DNA from: Anaerolineales bacterium
Lineage (GTDB): Bacteria > Chloroflexota > Anaerolineae > Anaerolineales > DRMV01
Length of the DNA stretch: 49,692 nt
Reading direction: 5' to 3'
Assembly: GCA_027023425.1 (NCBI GenBank)
Contig: JALVVL010000017.1
Location: 84,794 to 134,485 of the forward strand
The notes under the pieces are model-generated. The model saw nothing but the letters and a program-made list of their open reading frames with translations, did no database searches and was not told where the DNA came from. Both the position numbers and the translations under genes were made by a program. Shown here piece by piece: positions 25,467-32,920 of this stretch. Numbering within the stretch: the first letter of the stretch is position 1; every line of letters starts with the position of its first letter.

Positions 25467-26720
25467 TCATTTTTCATCGCGCTCGGCTTGGACAGATGAA
25501 ACCGTCTCCGCGTCAACCTCACCTTCGGCAAGTTTGATGTGGAGCAAAGTACCGGGCGGGGCTTGTTCGGGCTTGCGTACCAGTTCGCCCGAGGCGGTGG
25601 TAACAACCGCGTAGCCGCGCGCCAAAATCGCCTGTGGATTGAGAGCCTCAAGGCGCGCCGCCAGCCCATCCACCTTGGAGCGTTCCAAAGCCAAGCGGTG
25701 GCGCACGGCGTTTTCAAGCCGGCGGGCAATTTCGTCAAGCAACTGCGCCTGCGAGAAAACCCGCGCCATCGGCTCATGGCGCTTCAGCGTAAGTTCGTAG
25801 GCAACAAGTTCGCGCCGCCAGCCTTCCAACCGCGCTTCAATGCCGCGGCGCAGGCGCACCTCCAACGATGCAAGGTTGGCGAGCAAATCGGTGCGGTCGG
25901 GGACGGCCAACTCAGCCGCGGCAGTGGGGGTTGGGGCGCGGCGGTCGGCGGCAAAATCCGCCAGCGTGAAATCGGTTTGATGCCCCACGCCGGAAATGAC
26001 CGGCGCGGCAGAATCGGCGATGGCGCGGGCAACGTCTTCGGAGTTGAAAGCCCACAAATCCTCAAGCGAGCCGCCGCCGCGCGCCACCAAAATCACATCG
26101 GGCTGAACGCGCTCGTTCAGGGCGCGTATTGCCGCAGCGATTTGCGGCGGTGCGTCGTCGCCCTGCACCAAGGTCGGCGCGAGCACCACCCTCACCAGCG
26201 GAAAGCGGCGGCGGAGGGTGTTGAGAATATCCCGCAAAGCCGCGCCGTGCGCCGAGGTTACCACGCCGATAACCCGCGGGTAGCGCGGCAGGGGACGCTT
26301 GCGCTCTTCGGCAAACAACCCCTCGGCTTCAAGGCGGGCTTTCAGGCGCAAAAAGTCGCGGTAAAGTTCGCCTTCGCCCGCGGGGCGCATCATTTCCACA
26401 TAAAGTTGGTAGCGCCCGCCCGCTTCGTAAACGCGGATAGCGCCGCGCGCTTCCACCTGCTGACCATCGCGGGGCAAAAACTCACGCCGCTGGAGCCGCA
26501 CCTGCGTCTTCCACATCACACACTGAAGTTGAGCGCGGTCGTCCTTCAGCGTGAAATACGCATGTCCCGAAGCGGCAATTTTGAAATTGGAAACCTCACC
26601 GCGCACCCACAACGCCTCAAGGGTTTCATCGCCTTCAATCAAGCCCTTGATGTAAGCCGTGAGTTCGGCAACCGACCAAGTCGGAATTGTGGGTTGGAAG
26701 GAGAAAAGCGAAGGTTGCAT
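25467..26720 (-). CDS. xseA: exodeoxyribonuclease VII large subunit
   Basis: XseA is the catalytic subunit of exonuclease VII. The 417-residue protein has the N-terminal OB fold (about residues 15-110, with VRGEVSNFKIAASGHAYFTLKD) and the nuclease domain. GVVTSAHGAALRDIL and DVILVARGGGSLEDLWAFN, then PVISGVGHQTDFTLADFAADRRAPTPTAAAEL, hold the active-site Asp and His residues. A long helical stalk follows. The length is slightly below E. coli XseA (456). The ATG at 26720 gives the expected start. Confidence 0.96.
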   Translation of the reverse strand: MQPSLFSFQPTIPTWSVAELTAYIKGLIEGDETLEALWVRGEVSNFKIAASGHAYFTLKDDRAQLQCVMWKTQVRLQRREFLPRDGQQVEARGAIRVYEAGGRYQLYVEMMRPAGEGELYRDFLRLKARLEAEGLFAEERKRPLPRYPRVIGVVTSAHGAALRDILNTLRRRFPLVRVVLAPTLVQGDDAPPQIAAAIRALNERVQPDVILVARGGGSLEDLWAFNSEDVARAIADSAAPVISGVGHQTDFTLADFAADRRAPTPTAAAELAVPDRTDLLANLASLEVRLRRGIEARLEGWRRELVAYELTLKRHEPMARVFSQAQLLDEIARRLENAVRHRLALERSKVDGLAARLEALNPQAILARGYAVVTTASGELVRKPEQAPPGTLLHIKLAEGEVDAETVSSVQAERDEK

Positions 26721-26810
26721 GGGAAATTCCGAGAATTTGTGGGAGCGGGGCTTTAATTTTCAGCCAGAGAACACGGGGAACACAGAGAGTTTTCTCTCAG
26801 GGACGCGGGC

Positions 26811-27587
26811 TCACGTTTCTGCGGCTTTAGCAAGGTGCGGAATTTCAAGCGCCGCGCGCAAACGGCGCACCAGTTCGCCGAAGCGCGGCGTGTAGCGCAA
26901 ATCGGGGTGGCGCGGCCGGGGGATGTCTACCGTCAACTCTAATTTTACCCGCGCCGGACGGGCTGTAAGCACGATAACGCGGTCGGCAAGCAAAAGCGCC
27001 TCGCTCACCGAATGCGTCACCATGAGCACAGTTTGGCGCTCGCGCCGCCACATACGCAACAGTTCATCCCACAGATATTCACGGGTAAGGGCATCCAAAG
27101 CCACAAAAGGCTCATCCAAGAGCAAAAGCGAAGGGTTGAACACGAAAGAACGCGCCAGCGCAACCCTTTGCGCCATCCCGCCCGAAAGATCGCGCGGCAA
27201 AGCCTTTTCAAAGCCCTGAAGCCCCATCAAAGCAACCATTTCCGCCACGCGGCGGCGGATTTCGGCTTTGGGCAAGCCTTGCAATTCCAGCGGCAGAGCA
27301 ATGTTGGCTTCAACCGTCCGCCAGGGCATCAAATTGGCTTTTTGGAACACAAGCCCAACCCGCGGCTTGCCGCCCTCCAAAGCAGGGAAGAGCACACGGC
27401 CGCGCGTCGGGCGCAAAAGCCCTGCCACCACGCGCACCAGCGTGCTCTTCCCACAGCCCGAAGGGCCAACCAAAGCCACAAATTCCTGCGGGCGGACGGA
27501 AAAAGTCACGTCGGCAACGGCTTCCAGTTCCCCATCATCGGCGGGGAAAACCACGCCCACGTGCTCAAGGCTCAAAAACGGCTTCAT
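26811..27587 (-). CDS. ATPase of the riboflavin-type ABC importer (NitT/TauT family)
   Basis: This 258-residue ATPase belongs to the nitrate/sulfonate/taurine-like ABC family. Walker A is GPSGCGKST, the signature is LSGGMAQRVALARSF, and Walker B is LLLLDEPFVALD, with MVTHSVSEA as the switch. The start is taken at ATG 27587, four bases after the ribY stop; the frame runs 16 codons further but overlaps ribY. It is the third gene after the FMN riboswitch, so it very probably powers RibX/RibY. Many described RibXY loci are named without an ATPase, so its presence here is informative. Confidence 0.88.
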   Translation of the reverse strand: MKPFLSLEHVGVVFPADDGELEAVADVTFSVRPQEFVALVGPSGCGKSTLVRVVAGLLRPTRGRVLFPALEGGKPRVGLVFQKANLMPWRTVEANIALPLELQGLPKAEIRRRVAEMVALMGLQGFEKALPRDLSGGMAQRVALARSFVFNPSLLLLDEPFVALDALTREYLWDELLRMWRRERQTVLMVTHSVSEALLLADRVIVLTARPARVKLELTVDIPRPRHPDLRYTPRFGELVRRLRAALEIPHLAKAAET

Positions 27588-27591
27588 GGCG

Positions 27592-28683
27592 CTACGGCCG
27601 GATGAATTGGTTGGTGTAGGCTTTGGAAACATCAAGGTCGTGCGTCACCAAGCCCATTGAGCGGAGCACCTTTTCCATGTTATCCCACGCTTGCGGGTTG
27701 GCATAGCCGAGTTTGTCGGCGCGCCAGTATTCAATCGCCTTGTGCAAAATCTGCATTTGCACATCGCGGTCGGCGGAAGAAAGCCCTTCCACATATTTGA
27801 GCGAGACGTTGTAGGCATCGTCGGGGTAATGGATGGTATAGTTGATGCCGCGCAGGGTCGCCCGAACAAAGCGATGCACCATTTCGGGATTGTCCTTTAT
27901 CGTTTTTTCGTTGGTGATGATGCCATTAGAAGCCAAATCCACATAATCCGCCACGGGGAAGGTGGTGATTTTGTAGCCTTTGGCGCGCAGTTGAATCGGC
28001 TCGTTGGTAACATAGCCGACTACAATGCGCTCTTTGCCGCTGGTAAAAGCCTCAACCTGATTGAAGCCGATGGAATCCAGCGTAACATCCTGCTCAGTAA
28101 GCCCAACAGAATGGAGGAGGGCAACCAAGCCAATGTAATTTGCTCCAAAAAGGCCGGGTAAGCCGATGCGCTGACCTTTGAGGTCGGCAGGGGTTTTCAG
28201 CCCAAGCGCGGCGTCGGCGACCACCACAACTGGATATTTCTGCCACCAAGTCATCACATACACCACAGGCAAACCCTTGTCGCGCGCCATCAGCACCTGT
28301 TCACCCGAAACGATGGCAAATGGCAACTTGCCAGCGCCCACAAGCGCCACGCCGTCGGTTTCAAAACTGTAATCAAAGTCCACATCAAAGCCAGCCTCGG
28401 CGTAAAAGCCTTTGTCTTTTGCCACGTAGAACGGGGCGTATTGAATGTTGGGAATATAGCCCATCGGCAGGCGAATGTGGGTAAGTTTGGGCTTGGCGGG
28501 GGAAGGGACGGTGGTCGGCGTTGCGCCAACGTGGACAGGCGTACCGATTAGGGCACGGGTGGGCGCCGAAGCGGCAGTTAGCGAAGGTGAGGCTGTTGGA
28601 GTGGTTTTCGCCGCACCGCACGCTGTCAAAAGGGCAATGAGCAAGAAAAGCGCAAAGGGGAGGGAGAGTTTTCGTGAGGACAT
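27592..28683 (-). CDS. ribY: riboflavin-binding lipoprotein RibY-like (NMT1/THI5 family)
   Basis: This 363-residue substrate-binding protein has a signal peptide with lipobox LLTAC (Cys22) and a Thr/Pro-rich linker. The NMT1/THI5-like fold follows: LPMGYIPNIQYAPFYVAKDKGFYAEAG at residues about 70-96, with the aromatic ligand-stacking pattern of HMP and riboflavin binders. The family also binds thiamine precursors, so sequence alone does not fix the ligand. The FMN riboswitch upstream of the operon makes riboflavin the best choice, in line with predicted RibXY systems of Chloroflexus. A 69-bp gap to ribX holds an 8-bp repeat. Confidence 0.82.
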   Translation of the reverse strand: MSSRKLSLPFALFLLIALLTACGAAKTTPTASPSLTAASAPTRALIGTPVHVGATPTTVPSPAKPKLTHIRLPMGYIPNIQYAPFYVAKDKGFYAEAGFDVDFDYSFETDGVALVGAGKLPFAIVSGEQVLMARDKGLPVVYVMTWWQKYPVVVVADAALGLKTPADLKGQRIGLPGLFGANYIGLVALLHSVGLTEQDVTLDSIGFNQVEAFTSGKERIVVGYVTNEPIQLRAKGYKITTFPVADYVDLASNGIITNEKTIKDNPEMVHRFVRATLRGINYTIHYPDDAYNVSLKYVEGLSSADRDVQMQILHKAIEYWRADKLGYANPQAWDNMEKVLRSMGLVTHDLDVSKAYTNQFIRP

Positions 28684-28706
28684 GGGGAACTCCTTAAGGA
28701 TGAGTT

Positions 28707-28754
28707 GTTAGGTCGTTAGGTCGTTAGGTCGTTAGGTCGTTGGGTCGTTGGGTC
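28707..28754. repeat. 8-bp tandem repeat GTTAGGTC
   Basis: Six head-to-tail octamers (four GTTAGGTC, two GTTGGGTC) between ribX and ribY. The ribX stop codon (28753-28755) overlaps the last unit. Confidence 0.92.
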
Positions 28755-29550
28755 AAAGCCATTTGAGCAAGCGGCGTTCAAGGGCAACTACTGCGCCGTA
28801 GAAAATCAGCGCCAGTCCAACAAGGGTGAAAACGGCAACGAAGACAAGCGCGGTGTCGTAGCGGCCGCGGGCAAGGTTGATGAGAAAGCCCAACCCGCGG
28901 TCGGCGGCGACAAATTCGCCCACCACCGCGCCAATAACCGAAAGCGTGACGCCTATCCGCAACCCGCCGAAAAACACTGGCAGCGCCGCGGGGATTTCAA
29001 GATAGCGCACCACCTGCCAAGGCGTGGCGTCCAACGAGCGGAGCAGGTCGTAAAGTTCCTGCGGCACGCTCCGCACGCCAACCACCGTGTTGACCAGCAC
29101 GGGGAAAAAGACGATGAGCGCGCAAATCAACACCTTAGCAAGCAAGCCGGGGCCAAACCAAATTATCAGCAGCGGCGCAATCGCCACCACCGGCACCGAT
29201 TGGCTCGCCACTATGTAAGGTGCAAGCAGGCGCTCCAAAAACGGGGATTTCGCGAGCAAATAGCCCAAAGCGGTAGCCGTGAGCACGCCCAGCGCCATCC
29301 CCGCGAGGATTTCTTGAAGCGTTACCCAAGTGTTGCGCAGCAGCACACCCGATTGCAAAGCCTGCCAGCCGCGCACTGCCACGTCTTCAGGCGAAGGCAG
29401 GATGAAAGGCGGCAGGTGGGCAAGCAACACCAAACCCTCCCACAGCCCTAACGCTGCCAACAGAGAAGCGGCGAGGCGGGCAAAGCGAGCACGTCGCGGA
29501 TGGCGGGAAATTGTGCCCAAGACTATCTTTCCGGCGTCGGGGAGGTTCAT
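28753..29550 (-). CDS. ribX: riboflavin-type ABC importer permease RibX-like
   Basis: This 265-residue permease has the six-helix BPD_transp_1 core. The coupling segment is about EFVAADRGLGFLINLARGRYDT, with PQELYDLLRSLDATPWQVVRYLEIP before it (the EAA loop). The ATG at 29550 is used, because upstream the frame only reads riboswitch and repeat DNA. The gene lies about 100 bases behind a terminator controlled by an FMN riboswitch, and RibY follows. Role in riboflavin uptake is inferred from that regulation and from known RibXY systems. Confidence 0.83.
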   Translation of the reverse strand: MNLPDAGKIVLGTISRHPRRARFARLAASLLAALGLWEGLVLLAHLPPFILPSPEDVAVRGWQALQSGVLLRNTWVTLQEILAGMALGVLTATALGYLLAKSPFLERLLAPYIVASQSVPVVAIAPLLIIWFGPGLLAKVLICALIVFFPVLVNTVVGVRSVPQELYDLLRSLDATPWQVVRYLEIPAALPVFFGGLRIGVTLSVIGAVVGEFVAADRGLGFLINLARGRYDTALVFVAVFTLVGLALIFYGAVVALERRLLKWL

Positions 29551-29598
29551 AGGGGAAGGGACTGAGGGATTGAGGGATTGGGGGGATAAGGAAGGAAA

Positions 29599-29620
29599 AT
29601 GCCCCGTGGGGGCGGGGCAT
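29599..29620 (-). terminator. second hairpin in the ribX leader
   Basis: On the minus strand ATGCCCCG (29613-29620) pairs with CGGGGCAT (29599-29606) around a 6-base loop and is followed by TTTTCCTTCC. It lies between the riboswitch terminator and the ribX start. It could be a back-up terminator or an mRNA-stability hairpin. Confidence 0.55.
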
Positions 29621-29656
29621 GGGAGAAAGCGCGAGGCGTGGCGGGCGCGCCGTGCC

Positions 29657-29691
29657 AAAAACAAGCCCCGAAAACTTAGTTTCCGGGGCTT
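29657..29691 (-). terminator. riboswitch-controlled terminator
   Basis: On the minus strand the arms AAGCCCCG and CGGGGCTT, extended inward by AAAC/GTTT pairs, close a TAA loop and are followed by GTTTTTGG. It lies about 50 bases after the FMN aptamer. This is the expected expression platform: FMN binding lets the terminator form, and lack of FMN should favour read-through into ribX. Confidence 0.85.
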
Positions 29692-29740
29692 TGCAAGCAC
29701 AGCCAAACGCCGCGCTCACGCGCGAACTGCACGCTCGTTC

Positions 29741-29869
29741 AACCTTCTCCCATCCGGACTTTACCGTCGGCCTCGGAATTTCACCGAGTCTGCGCCGAAA
29801 AGAGGCGCTCGCGGGCTTTCACCGCCGGTCGGGAATTGCGGCCGCGCCGCTCACCCTGCCCCGAAGGTT
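29741..29869 (-). promoter_or_regulatory. FMN riboswitch (RFN element)
   Basis: The minus strand carries all conserved RFN blocks in order: the closing stem AACCTTC / GAAGGTT (29863-29869 with 29741-29747), GGGGCAGGGTGA, AATTCCCGACCGGCGGT, AAAGCCCGCGAGCG, the variable arm GCGCCTCTTTTCGGCGC, ACTCGGTGAAATTCCGAGGC, CGACGGTAAAGTCCGGATG and GGAGAAGG. It senses flavin mononucleotide and sits directly before the ribX-ribY-ATPase operon. Confidence 0.96.
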
Positions 29870-29939
29870 GCTATCGGTTGTCGCGCGCATTATAAGGCGG
29901 AGGGAGGGAAATGTCAAATTTTGAGGCTGGCCGAACTTC

Positions 29940-30428
29940 TTACTCCAAAATCTTAAACCGCAAAAGGCATCTACGGCTTTCGGGATTCACATCAAACTGG
30001 GTGATCGTCGTAGCGCCGCCGGTGTTTTGCCGAAGGGCGTTCATGGTGATGTTCAAAAACGGGCACAGAAACGGTTGTACGCCTTGTTCTATCAAGTCCT
30101 TTTCCACGTCCATCAAAATGCAATTGTGCACGTGCAGGGCAACGGTGCTGTTCTCTTTCTCAATGTCAAATTCGTCGGCGATTGCCATGTTGTCAACAAA
30201 AAATTTGCCCACGGACGAGGCCAATTCGCCGGGGTCTTGGCCCTCAACCTGCAGGCCTTTGGCTTCCAAGGTTTTCAGCATTTCACGCCCCACGGTGTTC
30301 GTCACCGCAAAAGAGGCATCTCCCAACATATCCCACAAGCCTTTTTCAAGGCCGTAAAGCAACATTTCTACCAACTGGTCCCACATTTTCTTTTGCTCCT
30401 CAGTCATTGCAGAAGAATCCAGTACCAC
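29940..30428 (-). CDS. V4R-like protein, last gene of the GTPase operon
   Basis: This 162-residue protein starts at GTG with AGGAGG six bases upstream. The first 80 residues are helical. The C-terminal half (ALHVHNCILMD, LCPFLNITMNALRQ, RRCLLRFKILE) resembles the V4R/hydrocarbon-binding fold used as a small-molecule sensor, but the match is by pattern only. Potential metal or heme ligands are His99, His101, Cys103, Cys122 and Cys154. It follows the PATAN-Roadblock gene by 20 bases. It may be the ligand sensor or output of the GTPase system. The family call is tentative. Confidence 0.6.
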   Translation of the reverse strand: MVLDSSAMTEEQKKMWDQLVEMLLYGLEKGLWDMLGDASFAVTNTVGREMLKTLEAKGLQVEGQDPGELASSVGKFFVDNMAIADEFDIEKENSTVALHVHNCILMDVEKDLIEQGVQPFLCPFLNITMNALRQNTGGATTITQFDVNPESRRCLLRFKILE

Positions 30429-30448
30429 TTTGGACCTCCTAAATGAGA

Positions 30449-31213
30449 TTAGGCAAGTGCCTTGAGAATCTCAGCGAGTTCAGCGGCGACTGTGCGCGAC
30501 TCGGCAAATGCCATGCCGAGGTTCACGTCGCGGGGCAAAACGGCAACAAACAACACTGAACGATTGATGCTCCGAACCAGCATGTAGCCCTCAGTGCCCT
30601 CAATCAGCGTCTGGACAAAGTCGCCTTCGGAAATTTGTCCCATTGTCCGTTTGCTCAGGCCGTAGACTGCCGCCGAGGTGGCGGCGATGAGCGCCTCATC
30701 GGCATCCCGCCGAGGGAAATCGGCGCTGTAAATCAGGCCATCAGTGCCTACCACAGCCGCGCCGATAATATCTACCGAATCCTCAAGCAGATTGGAGAGC
30801 ACGTCGGCTATGCGCTCCCTTGTTTTCTTTCCTTGCGACATATTTTCCTCCTTAGATGTAGTTTGGGGTGAAATTTTTGCCTCTTGTTCATCCAAGAGAC
30901 GCAACGCTTCTAAAAGCGCGTTGTTCCACGATTGTTGAATGGTGATTTTGGGTGCTTTGCGCGCAGGCTCCAACCGAAATGTGCCCTCTTGCGCGGCGAG
31001 AGCCTTAGCCAACGCCTTGATGCCTTCATCGCCATTGGACGATTCTGCATGCACCACCCTGCCATCGCTCACGAAAACCGCTAAATCTTGCTGTGGAGTG
31101 TTTATAACCACCGCAACATCCTCATCGCCCGAGGAAGCGGCTATTTCAACAAGCGAGGGCAAATCCACGTTGCCCAGTTCTCCTTTCAAAAGCACTTCGC
31201 TCACAGGTTCCAT
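30449..31213 (-). CDS. PATAN (DUF4388) plus Roadblock/LC7 protein
   Basis: This 254-residue protein has two parts. Residues about 6-90 (VLLKGELGNVDLPSLVEIAA, FVSDGRVVHAES) match the PATAN/DUF4388 domain, found in many bacterial regulators. Residues about 128-252 (ADVLSNLLEDSVDIIGAAVV, DGLIYSADFP, EGYMLVRSINRSVLFVAVL) match Roadblock/LC7, the fold of MglB, which acts on Ras-like GTPases. A charged linker with many Gln and Lys joins them. It is the fourth gene of the operon; the gap before it is 11 bases. Confidence 0.82.
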   Translation of the reverse strand: MEPVSEVLLKGELGNVDLPSLVEIAASSGDEDVAVVINTPQQDLAVFVSDGRVVHAESSNGDEGIKALAKALAAQEGTFRLEPARKAPKITIQQSWNNALLEALRLLDEQEAKISPQTTSKEENMSQGKKTRERIADVLSNLLEDSVDIIGAAVVGTDGLIYSADFPRRDADEALIAATSAAVYGLSKRTMGQISEGDFVQTLIEGTEGYMLVRSINRSVLFVAVLPRDVNLGMAFAESRTVAAELAEILKALA

Positions 31214-31224
31214 TTTTCCCTCCG

Positions 31225-31650
31225 CTAACTCTTTTGCAGTTGCCTAATGATTTTGTTCATAGCCCTACGGTAAGCGCGGCGAGGAGGAACAAGCACGGTC
31301 AGGATCGCAACAATATCGGGGCGTTCCAGCACCCGAGAAACGATGAGAGCGCCTTCCTTGGTGCGGGTGGTAATTTCATCCACACTGAAACGGCCGAAAA
31401 AAGATTCCATTTGCCCGGCCGTGCGCAACATAGGCGGTGCAAAAGCCGCCAAGGTTTCAATGAGGCGATCCTCCGAGCCTGTCTCAGCGTCCGGATGCAA
31501 GGCCGAAAGAAAAGGCAAGCCTTGGAAATCGGTCAACACGGCAGCGAGAAAAGCGTTGGAGTGCACAAGGTCTTCAAGCAAACGCCGCCAAGTCTGACCT
31601 TTGTTGGCGACAACGGCCAAAGAAACGTCTTGGGAAACATTTGTCTTCAT
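31225..31650 (-). CDS. Roadblock-like partner protein
   Basis: This 141-residue protein directly follows the GTPase gene with a 4-base overlap (ATGA), so equal translation is likely. Its order of elements (a helix, then AAVLTDFQGLPFLSALHP, a second helix, IVSRVLERPDIVAILTVLVPP and a last basic helix) is that of a Roadblock/LC7 protein, though divergent. It could be a GTPase-activating or scaffold subunit. The C-terminal helix is very basic (RRAYRRAMNKIIRQLQKS), perhaps for binding a membrane or nucleic acid. Confidence 0.65.
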   Translation of the reverse strand: MKTNVSQDVSLAVVANKGQTWRRLLEDLVHSNAFLAAVLTDFQGLPFLSALHPDAETGSEDRLIETLAAFAPPMLRTAGQMESFFGRFSVDEITTRTKEGALIVSRVLERPDIVAILTVLVPPRRAYRRAMNKIIRQLQKS

Positions 31651-32228
31651 GACTTCCTCCCGCCAGAAACGACAAGGCTCAAAATCTGAGAAAAAGTTTC
31701 CTTCACGCCTTTGCCCTGAAATGCCTCGGCCGCTATAGATGGAACTTCCTTGCCGGGGCGCTTAAAAAGCCCCTGCATTTGCGAGGGGCGCAGCGAATTT
31801 GGCAGGTCTTGCTTGTTCATTTGAAGCAAGACTGGGCTATCGCAGAGCCTCATCGCCTTCATGTAGTTTAGCATTTCGTACCAAATAGCGAGGTTTTCAC
31901 GCAGGCGGTCGGCGGCGCTATCGGCCACGAAAACAATGCCATCGGCGCCACGCAGGACAACTTCGCGCACGCGCTTGTAGCGCGGTTGTCCCGGCACGGT
32001 ATACACGCTCACCCGCGGCGTGAGCCCGCCAATTTTCCCGAGCGAAACTTCCATCAAGTCAAAAAACAGGGTGCGATCGCCTTCTGTGTCAAGGGAGACG
32101 AGATCACTGCGACGCGATGAAGGGATCAATTCCTGAAGTTTTTGCAAATTGGTCGTTTTACCGGCCAAAGGGGGACCGTAGTACACGATTTTGATAAGCA
32201 AATCTTTGGTGGCCCAACGTATCCGCAT
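31647..32228 (-). CDS. MglA-like small Ras-family GTPase
   Basis: This 193-residue protein belongs to the bacterial MglA branch of small GTPases. GPPLAGKTTN (Gly18 to Asn27) is the P loop. DRTLFFD is the MglA-type switch I, VPGQPRYKRVREVVL replaces the usual DxxG of switch II, as in MglA, and QMNKQDLP is the base-binding NKxD. VLRGADGIVFVADS is typical of MglA. The ATG at 32228 lies two bases after the Roadblock stop; a GTG five codons earlier would overlap that gene. Roadblock proteins on both sides are likely its regulators, as MglB is for MglA. Confidence 0.92.
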   Translation of the reverse strand: MRIRWATKDLLIKIVYYGPPLAGKTTNLQKLQELIPSSRRSDLVSLDTEGDRTLFFDLMEVSLGKIGGLTPRVSVYTVPGQPRYKRVREVVLRGADGIVFVADSAADRLRENLAIWYEMLNYMKAMRLCDSPVLLQMNKQDLPNSLRPSQMQGLFKRPGKEVPSIAAEAFQGKGVKETFSQILSLVVSGGRKS

Positions 32229-32230
32229 CG

Positions 32231-32725
32231 TCAGTTTTCCCACAAGCCTTCAAGCAAGTGCTGGAGTTGTTTTTCCTCCAAAGAAACGTGATCGGCTTCA
32301 TTAGGTAAAAGAGCATCCCAATCACATTTGCTCACAAGGCGTTTGAGCAGCAAGCGCGCTAAGCCCAAGCGCGATTTATCGCGAAAAACAGCCAAAAACA
32401 TCACCGGCGGGGAGGATAAAAGCACAATCAACCCATCCGACACTTCAAGGGTCATCAACTGCTCTTCCTCACCCTCAACACCGGAAAAAGCGGTCATGAT
32501 AACTTCCTGCAGAGCACTTAACCCGGCCGCGCCCAAGGCGGCCAGAAGCCCCATTTGCCGTGGCTCTTCATCACCGGCGAAAAGCAGCGCTTCCCCATTT
32601 TGGCTTGCAACTAACATGACACTGGCGCCGAGATCTCGCAAGGCGTCCTCTATCAACGAAAGCGCCTTTTCCCTCTTAGATGCCGTGTTATCCGTCGCGT
32701 GCCCGAACAAATTTTTGTAATCCAT
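32231..32725 (-). CDS. Roadblock/LC7-domain protein, first gene of the GTPase operon
   Basis: This 164-residue protein has one Roadblock/LC7 domain (about residues 20-130): ALRDLGASVMLVASQNGEAL, LAALGAAGLSALQEV and DGLIVLLSSPPVMFLAVF are the strand-helix-strand blocks. A 30-residue acidic helical tail (SLEEKQLQHLLEGL) follows. GGAGAA lies six bases before the ATG. A promoter is visible about 65 bases upstream. It is expected to bind the GTPase encoded next. Confidence 0.82.
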   Translation of the reverse strand: MDYKNLFGHATDNTASKREKALSLIEDALRDLGASVMLVASQNGEALLFAGDEEPRQMGLLAALGAAGLSALQEVIMTAFSGVEGEEEQLMTLEVSDGLIVLLSSPPVMFLAVFRDKSRLGLARLLLKRLVSKCDWDALLPNEADHVSLEEKQLQHLLEGLWEN

Positions 32726-32789
32726 AACAATTCTCCTTGCCGCTCAAAAGAAGTTTTTGCACTCAGATGTTTTGGGGCAACAGGCGCCA

Positions 32790-32818
32790 GTTTTACCACA
32801 GCACAAACGATAAATCAA
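32790..32818 (-). promoter_or_regulatory. promoter of the GTPase/Roadblock operon
   Basis: On the minus strand TTGATT (32813-32818) and TAAAAC (32790-32795) are spaced by exactly 17 bases, about 65 bases before the first start codon. The surrounding 190-bp gap is A/T-rich compared with the coding DNA and holds no gene. Confidence 0.5.
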
Positions 32819-32920
32819 TATGAAAAACCACGTTTTTGAAAACTGTCACGGTTTTATCAAGGTGCGGTAAAGGTTTGGTAATGGTAGAAGCATGAAAGAG
32901 AAAAAAGAAGCCGCGGCGGT

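Noticed and set aside
32870-32920. Terminator after hemL
   Set aside because: A GCCGCGGC palindrome with a T-run is present, but the stem is short and overlaps other pairings, so it was not listed as a feature.
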